Source: JBMYTN01 sp049604415 (lineage in GTDB: Bacteria > Pseudomonadota > Alphaproteobacteria > Rhodospirillales > Rhodospirillaceae). Taken from it: a stretch of 24,551 bases of DNA. Where the stretch lies: the NCBI GenBank assembly GCA_049604415.1, contig JBMYTN010000054.1:1-24551 (forward strand). Reading direction: 5' to 3'. The position numbers and the translations under genes are program-made. Shown in pieces: positions 20,463 to 24,551 of this stretch. Under the pieces are notes generated by a model. It did not search any database. It saw only the letters and a list, made by a program, of their open reading frames with translations, and was not told the DNA's origin. Each line of letters opens with the position of its first letter. Positions within the stretch are counted from its first letter, which is position 1.

Positions 20463-21802
20463 CCCCGTTTCCCCTTTAACTTCGCTTTTTTAACCAGGCC
20501 CTCATACTGGTGGGCCAAGAGATGGGATTGAATCTGCGCGACCGTATCCATGGTCACCGTGACCACGATCAGCAAACTCGTGCCCCCAAAGTAAAACGGC
20601 ACGCCCACATTGGCGATGAGGAATTCCGGCAGGATCGACACAAAGATCAGGTAGAGCGCGCCCACCGTGGTCAATCGCGTCAACACATAGTCCAGATATT
20701 CCGCCGTATTTTTCCCCGGTCTGATTCCGGGAATAAACCCGCCATATTTCTTCAGATTGTCTGCCGTGTCCTCAGGATTGAACACAACGGCAGTGTAGAA
20801 GAAGGCAAAGAAGCCAATGAACAACGCATAGAGCGCCATAAACAAGGGCTGCCCATGGCCGAGCATGGCTGTGACCGTGGTGAGCCATTCCGGCCCTTGG
20901 CCCGACGAGAATTGCGCGATGGTGATCGGCAGCAACAGGATCGAGCTGGCAAAGATCGGCGGGATCACACCCGGGGTGTTGATCTTCAGCGGCATATGGG
21001 TGCTTTCGCCACCGAACATTTTGTTGCCCTGCTGGCGTTTTGGATACTGGATCAGAATCCTACGCTGCGCCCGCTCAATGAAGACGATGAAGGCGATCAC
21101 GGCGATGGCCATGACCAGAACACCGATGATGATGGCCGGGGACAGGGCACCGGTGCGGCCCAAATCCAAGGTTCCGGCCAAGGCCCTAGGCAACTCCGCC
21201 ACAATCCCGGCAAAGATGATCAACGAGATCCCATTGCCGACCCCGCGTGCGGTGATCTGTTCACCCAACCACATCAGGAACAAGGTGCCGCCAACCAAAG
21301 TCACAACAGCAGTGAAACGGAAGAACCAGCCTGGGTCATAGACCGCCCCACCCATGGAGCTTTGCATGCCCTCCAGTCCAATGGCGATGCCATAGGCCTG
21401 CATGGTGGCAATCAGCACCGTGAGATAGCGGGTATATTGATTGATCTTTTTCCGCCCGGTCTCACCCTCTTTTTTCAACGCTTCCATTTGCGGGCTGATG
21501 GCGGTCATCAGCTGCATAATAATGGAGGCGGAAATATAGGGCATGATGTTCAAGGCGAAGATGGTCATCCGCGACAACGCGCCACCGGAGAACATGTTGA
21601 ACATGCCCAAAATGCCGCCCTGCTGCTGGGCCATAATGTCCGCCATGACCTGCGGATCAATGCCGGGGATCGGGATATAGGTGCCCAAGCGATAGACAAT
21701 CAGCGCGCCAAGGGTAAACCACAGGCGCTTTTTCAGCTCCGTGGCCTTGTTAAAGACGCTGAAATTCATATTCGCGGCGAGTTGTTCGGCGGCGGAGGCC
21801 AT
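20459..21802 (-). CDS. secY: Preprotein translocase channel subunit SecY
   Basis: SecY forms the inner-membrane channel for protein export with SecE and SecG. The 447-residue protein has ten hydrophobic segments and family landmarks: LWFTLGALIVYRLGTYIPIPGI, MFSGGALSRMTIFALNIMPYISASII (plug and second helix, here in pieces), QYTRYLTV, GNGISLIIFAGI, YPKRQQG in the cytosolic loop, KINTPGVIPPIFASS, and GFIPGIRPGKNTAEYL. The ATG at 21802 has GGGAG at a spacing of 7 nt and is preferred to an upstream ATG at 21829. It lies 320 bp after rplO and overlaps adk by 4 nt. Confidence 0.98.
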   Translation of the reverse strand: MASAAEQLAANMNFSVFNKATELKKRLWFTLGALIVYRLGTYIPIPGIDPQVMADIMAQQQGGILGMFNMFSGGALSRMTIFALNIMPYISASIIMQLMTAISPQMEALKKEGETGRKKINQYTRYLTVLIATMQAYGIAIGLEGMQSSMGGAVYDPGWFFRFTAVVTLVGGTLFLMWLGEQITARGVGNGISLIIFAGIVAELPRALAGTLDLGRTGALSPAIIIGVLVMAIAVIAFIVFIERAQRRILIQYPKRQQGNKMFGGESTHMPLKINTPGVIPPIFASSILLLPITIAQFSSGQGPEWLTTVTAMLGHGQPLFMALYALFIGFFAFFYTAVVFNPEDTADNLKKYGGFIPGIRPGKNTAEYLDYVLTRLTTVGALYLIFVSILPEFLIANVGVPFYFGGTSLLIVVTVTMDTVAQIQSHLLAHQYEGLVKKAKLKGKRG

Positions 21803-22122
21803 CCCGTTACTCCCAAAGCTTCCAAGCACCGGCTCTGTAACGCCAGCCCTGGTTTATGATCCACCCGGTCCGGGTCCTTGCAACGGTCAGTCATCTCTGA
21901 CCGGACGTTACCCTACTTCACCGTGCAGACACACAATTGATGAAAGGTCTTTTGCCGGAGGATTTAGCGGTTTTACAGGGTCCCGGCAAGACGTTTCCCG
22001 AGATGTTGACCCTCGCTCCCGCAAATGGGAACAGACTGCCCGGCATGGAGAAGCCGCCCCCGTTTCCGGAAGCGGCTTCAATCACACACGTTTTTCGCTG
22101 TGAGGTCTCATAAGGCACCGCA
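21803..22122. other. Long rplO-secY gap with stem-loops, no gene seen
   Basis: In most bacteria rplO and secY are close; here 320 bp separate them. The gap contains a stem-loop GAAGCCGC (22050-22057) with GCGGCTTC (22072-22079), another CGGTCAG (21884-21890) with CTGACCG (21897-21903), and no supported reading frame. No T-run follows either stem on the operon strand. A promoter for secY-adk could lie here, but none is convincing. Confidence 0.4.
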
Positions 22123-22617
22123 TCAAGCGTCGCCGGAGCCCTCAGTCTTTGCTGGAACCTTGGCGACCAGGCTGACGCTGCCACCGGCTTGTTCCACGGC
22201 GCTGCGCGCACCGGTGGTGATTCCGGTGACTTCCAAGGTCACCGCTTGGCTCAAGCTGCCTTCGCCCAGGATCCGGACACCATCCAGAATGCGGCGGACA
22301 ACACCCGCATCGCACAGAACCTGTTCGGTGATCGGCGCACCGGCATTGACCTTGCCTGCATCAATGGCCGCTTGCAGACGACCGAGATTGACCTCGGCAA
22401 ATTCCTTGCGGAACGGCTTGTTGAAGCCCCGTTTCGGCAGGCGGCGATAGAGCGGCATTTGACCGCCTTCAAAGCCGTTGATGGCCACACCTGTACGCGA
22501 GGTCTGACCCTTCACACCGCGACCGGCGGTCTTGCCCTTGCCGGAGCCCATGCCGCGACCGACCCGCATCCGCTTTTTGGTAGCGCCCGGATTGTCGCGC
22601 AACTCATTCAGTTTCAT
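22123..22617 (-). CDS. rplO: 50S ribosomal protein L15
   Basis: L15 is an assembly protein of the large subunit. The 164-residue protein starts MKLNELRDNPGATKKRMRVG and has the glycine-rich basic N terminus RGMGSGKGKTAGRGVKGQ, then FEGGQMPLYRRLPKRGF, the family signature, and VNLGRLQ. The C-terminal globular domain contains GVRILGEGSL and SAVEQAGG. The end is extended by a short non-conserved tail (PAKTEGSGDA). The ATG at 22617 is preceded by GAGAAGAG. It lies 93 bp after rpmD. Confidence 0.97.
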   Translation of the reverse strand: MKLNELRDNPGATKKRMRVGRGMGSGKGKTAGRGVKGQTSRTGVAINGFEGGQMPLYRRLPKRGFNKPFRKEFAEVNLGRLQAAIDAGKVNAGAPITEQVLCDAGVVRRILDGVRILGEGSLSQAVTLEVTGITTGARSAVEQAGGSVSLVAKVPAKTEGSGDA

Positions 22618-22710
22618 CTCTTCTCATCCCTCAACTCGGATGTCGGTTGCCGGACCATGATCCTGTCCCCACGGAAACAGCCCAAGCCCCGGTCCAGGCC
22701 GATGGCATGG

Positions 22711-22899
22711 TTAGCCTTCGACCTCCTCCACCAGATGGGCAACTTTGCTGATCATGCCGCGCACCGCCGGAGTGTCCTCCAGCTCGCTGGTGCGGCCAAT
22801 CTTGTTCAAACCCAGGCCGATCAGAGTGGCCCGCTGATCGCCCGGACAACCGATCGGAGACCCAACCTGCTTGACCTTAACCGTTTTGCCTTCGCTCAT
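22711..22899 (-). CDS. rpmD: 50S ribosomal protein L30
   Basis: L30 is a small protein on the large-subunit surface. The 62-residue protein reads VKVKQVGSPIGCPGDQRATL then IGLGLNKIGRTSELEDTPAV and RGMISKVAHLV, matching the family's beta-alpha-beta fold and its K.IG....Q..TL..LGL..I pattern. The C terminus ends VEEVEG. The ATG at 22899 has GGGAG about 9 nt upstream. It is between rpsE (14 bp gap) and rplO, the usual spc order. Confidence 0.96.
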   Translation of the reverse strand: MSEGKTVKVKQVGSPIGCPGDQRATLIGLGLNKIGRTSELEDTPAVRGMISKVAHLVEEVEG

Positions 22900-22913
22900 C
22901 GTCTAAGGCTCCC

Positions 22914-23522
22914 TTATTCAGTCGCGGCAGCGGCCTGGGCGGAGGACCCGTCCCGACGACCGACAATATCGCCAACCTTACGACCCCGACGGGCCGCGAC
23001 CATGCGCGGTGCCTGGCAGGCCTTCAGGGCTTCAAAGGTTGCCTTGACCATGTTGTAGGGGTTGGTGGTGCCGGTGCACTTCCCAACCAGATCCTGAACG
23101 CCCATGGTTTCGAAGACAGCGCGCATCGGACCACCGGAGATGATGCCCGTCCCCGACGGAGCGGAGCGCAGCAGCACCCGCCCAGCGCCGAAATGGCCCT
23201 TGACGTCATGGTGCAGGGTGCGACCGTCCCGCAGCGGCACCTTGATCATGGTGCGCTTGGCCTGATCCGTGGCCTTGCGGATCGCTTCGGGCACTTCCCG
23301 GGCTTTCCCGGTGCCATAGCCAACCCGGCCCTTGCCATCGCCGACGACGACCAAAGCGGCGAAGGCAAAGCGACGCCCGCCCTTGACCACCTTGGCCACA
23401 CGGTTGATGTGGACCAGCTTGTCGAGCAGCTCGTCTTCGCGTTCGTCGCGATTGCCGCCGCGACCGCGTTCGCCACGTTCGCCGCGCTCACCGCGACGGT
23501 CGGAATTCGGTGTACGTGCCAT
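22914..23522 (-). CDS. rpsE: 30S ribosomal protein S5
   Basis: S5 lies at the mRNA entrance and affects decoding accuracy. The 202-residue protein has an N-terminal extension with three tandem RGE units (RGERGERGERGRGG). The double-stranded-RNA-binding domain follows (HINRVAKVVKGGRRFAF, VVVGDGKGRVGYGTGKA with VPEAIRKA), then the second domain (HHDVKGHFGAGRVLLRSAP, GTGIISGGPMRAVFE, GVQDLVGKCTGTTNPYNMVK). The C terminus ends in an alanine-rich tail. The ATG at 23522 has AAGGA 9 nt upstream. The arginine-glycine extension is longer than in Escherichia coli. Confidence 0.98.
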   Translation of the reverse strand: MARTPNSDRRGERGERGERGRGGNRDEREDELLDKLVHINRVAKVVKGGRRFAFAALVVVGDGKGRVGYGTGKAREVPEAIRKATDQAKRTMIKVPLRDGRTLHHDVKGHFGAGRVLLRSAPSGTGIISGGPMRAVFETMGVQDLVGKCTGTTNPYNMVKATFEALKACQAPRMVAARRGRKVGDIVGRRDGSSAQAAAATE

Positions 23523-23534
23523 GCTGCTCTATCC

Positions 23535-23900
23535 TTAAAACGAAAGACCGCCTTCGCGGGCCGCATCTGCCAGGGCTTTCACACGCCCATGGAAAATGTA
23601 GCCCCCGCGGTCGAACACCACTTCTTTGACGCCCGCTTCCACCGCGCGCTGGGCAACAAGCTTGCCCACCTCGACAGCGGCGGCCTTATCGGCACCGGTC
23701 TTCAAAGAGGCCTTCAGGTCCTTGTCCAGGCTGGACGCAGCGGCCAGGGTCACCCCTTGCGCATCGTCGATCACCTGGGCGTAAATATGCTTGCCGGAAC
23801 GGAACACCGACAGGCGTGGGCGTCCGCCACTCTTTTGCCGCAACGCATAGCGATTGCGGGTTTTCCGGCGGGTGAATAGATCGTTGTTGCTCGTGCTCAT
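23535..23900 (-). CDS. rplR: 50S ribosomal protein L18
   Basis: L18 binds 5S rRNA with L5 and L25. The 121-residue protein has the basic N-terminal RRKTRNRYALRQKSGGRPRL, then SVFRSGKHIYAQVIDDAQG, AAASSLDKDLK, and GKLVAQRAVEAGVKEVVFDRGGYIFHGRVKALADAAREGGL in pieces, the family's C-terminal signature. The ATG at 23900 has AGGGA upstream; earlier in-frame ATGs lie in the rplF stop region and are rejected. It is 11 bp after rplF and 12 bp before rpsE. Confidence 0.98.
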   Translation of the reverse strand: MSTSNNDLFTRRKTRNRYALRQKSGGRPRLSVFRSGKHIYAQVIDDAQGVTLAAASSLDKDLKASLKTGADKAAAVEVGKLVAQRAVEAGVKEVVFDRGGYIFHGRVKALADAAREGGLSF

Positions 23901-23911
23901 CTGCCGGGTCC

Positions 23912-24445
23912 CTACTTCTTCTTGCCTTCCTTGCGCAAGATCCATTCGTCGGCATATTTCACACCCTTGCCCTTATAGGGCTCGGGCGGACGATAGCCGC
24001 GGATCACGGCAGCGGTCTGACCGACACGCTGTTTGTCCATGCCATGGATCTCGATCTGGGTTGGCGCCGGCGTGGTGATTTTCAGATCATCGGGGATCGG
24101 AAAATCGATGTCATGGGAATAGCCCAAGGACAGCTTCAGGACTTTGCCCTGGGCTGCGGCCTTATAACCCACACCGATCAGTTCCAGCTTTTTGGTGAAG
24201 CCCTCAGACACGCCACTGATCAGATTGGCAATCCGGGCACGGGTTGTGCCCCAATGCATCCGACCTTGCTTGGTCTCAGACAGCGGGGTGACGACAATCT
24301 TGCCGTCTTCCAGCTTGGTTTCCACATCGCTAACAGCGGTGTAAACCATCTGGCCCAGCTTGCCCTTGGCCGTGATGACGTTGTCTTCCACGGTGACGGT
24401 AACGCCCTGCGGGACCGACACCGGATATTTGCCTACGCGCGACAT
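23912..24445 (-). CDS. rplF: 50S ribosomal protein L6
   Basis: L6 sits near the factor-binding site of the large subunit. The 177-residue protein starts MSRVGKYPVSVPQGVTV, typical of the family, and has two related domains. The C-terminal one contains GVGYKAAAQGKVLKLSLGYS, then GMDKQRVGQTAAVIRGYRPPEPYKGKGVKY in pieces, ending EGKKK. The ATG at 24445 has AGGA close by (4 nt) and AGGAG further upstream. It follows rpsH by 31 bp. Confidence 0.98.
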   Translation of the reverse strand: MSRVGKYPVSVPQGVTVTVEDNVITAKGKLGQMVYTAVSDVETKLEDGKIVVTPLSETKQGRMHWGTTRARIANLISGVSEGFTKKLELIGVGYKAAAQGKVLKLSLGYSHDIDFPIPDDLKITTPAPTQIEIHGMDKQRVGQTAAVIRGYRPPEPYKGKGVKYADEWILRKEGKKK

Positions 24446-24476
24446 TTTTCCTGGTTCTCCTAAAGGTCCCGTTGGA

Positions 24477-24551
24477 TCAGAACACCCGACAGAGCACTTC
24501 GCCGCCCACATTGGCCACGCGGGCCTCCTGGTCGGACATCACGCCCTGCGG
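24477..24551 (-). CDS. rpsH: 30S ribosomal protein S8, C-terminal fragment (cut by window edge)
   Basis: The last 24 codons and a TGA stop are present. The peptide PQGVMSDQEARVANVGGEVL followed by CRVF is the conserved S8 C terminus, including the segment that contacts 16S rRNA. S8 is also the translational regulator of the spc operon in enterobacteria. The 5' part lies beyond the right edge of the window. The position before rplF is the expected spc order. Confidence 0.95.
   Translation of the reverse strand, partial: PQGVMSDQEARVANVGGEVLCRVF

Noticed and set aside
20510..21859. 449-residue open frame on the plus strand
   Set aside because: Antisense to secY; composition (Asp/His/Gln/Arg-rich) is what reversed hydrophobic codons give. 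No ribosome site.
22189..23058. 289-residue open frame on the plus strand
   Set aside because: Antisense to rplO, rpmD and rpsE, all of which are certain genes.

Overview
The window comes from the chromosome of an alphaproteobacterium, most likely a Rhodospirillales-type organism. The evidence is the gene content and order: an ATP12-type F1-ATPase assembly chaperone, the series degP, rarA, crcB, rluC, HAD phosphatase and ATP12, and adk lying between secY and rpsM in the ribosomal cluster. GC content is moderately high, Shine-Dalgarno sites are clear, and a BvgS-like solute-binding receptor and a chemoreceptor are present, which suggests a motile, environment-sensing cell. No insertion sequence, prophage or CRISPR array was seen.

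Left part (1-4100). This is housekeeping sequence: the 5' end of a probable mgtE, a tRNA-Leu(GAG), lipB, an acylphosphatase, a YciB-type inner-membrane septation protein, an ATP12 chaperone and a HAD phosphatase. yciB and ATP12 converge on a short palindromic element that resembles an intergenic repeat family of alphaproteobacteria.

Middle (4100-16500). A chemoreceptor (two membrane segments, Cache-like sensor, HAMP, PAS-like, signalling domain) lies between the HAD/ATP12 pair and a tightly overlapping leftward chain: degP, rarA, crcB, an RluC/D-type pseudouridine synthase and a DUF2059 protein. A 51-residue secreted peptide gene follows as a self-contained transcription unit with its own promoter and terminator. 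Next is the most unusual protein of the window, a 1422-residue receptor. It has four tandem periplasmic SBP_bac_3 domains, one membrane helix, a PAS domain and a SpoIIE/PP2C serine phosphatase with its metal-binding aspartates intact.

Right part (16500-24551). This is the end of the spc operon and the alpha operon on the minus strand: rpsH (partial), rplF, rplR, rpsE, rpmD, rplO, secY, adk, rpsM, rpsK, rpoA, rplQ. A bidirectional terminator ends it against the receptor-phosphatase gene. rpsM has a strong sigma-70 promoter, a highly structured leader of about 310 nt and a TTG start codon. Several gaps in this cluster are long (260-420 bp) and rich in inverted repeats. Together these suggest post-transcriptional control of the alpha operon, which is inferred and not shown.
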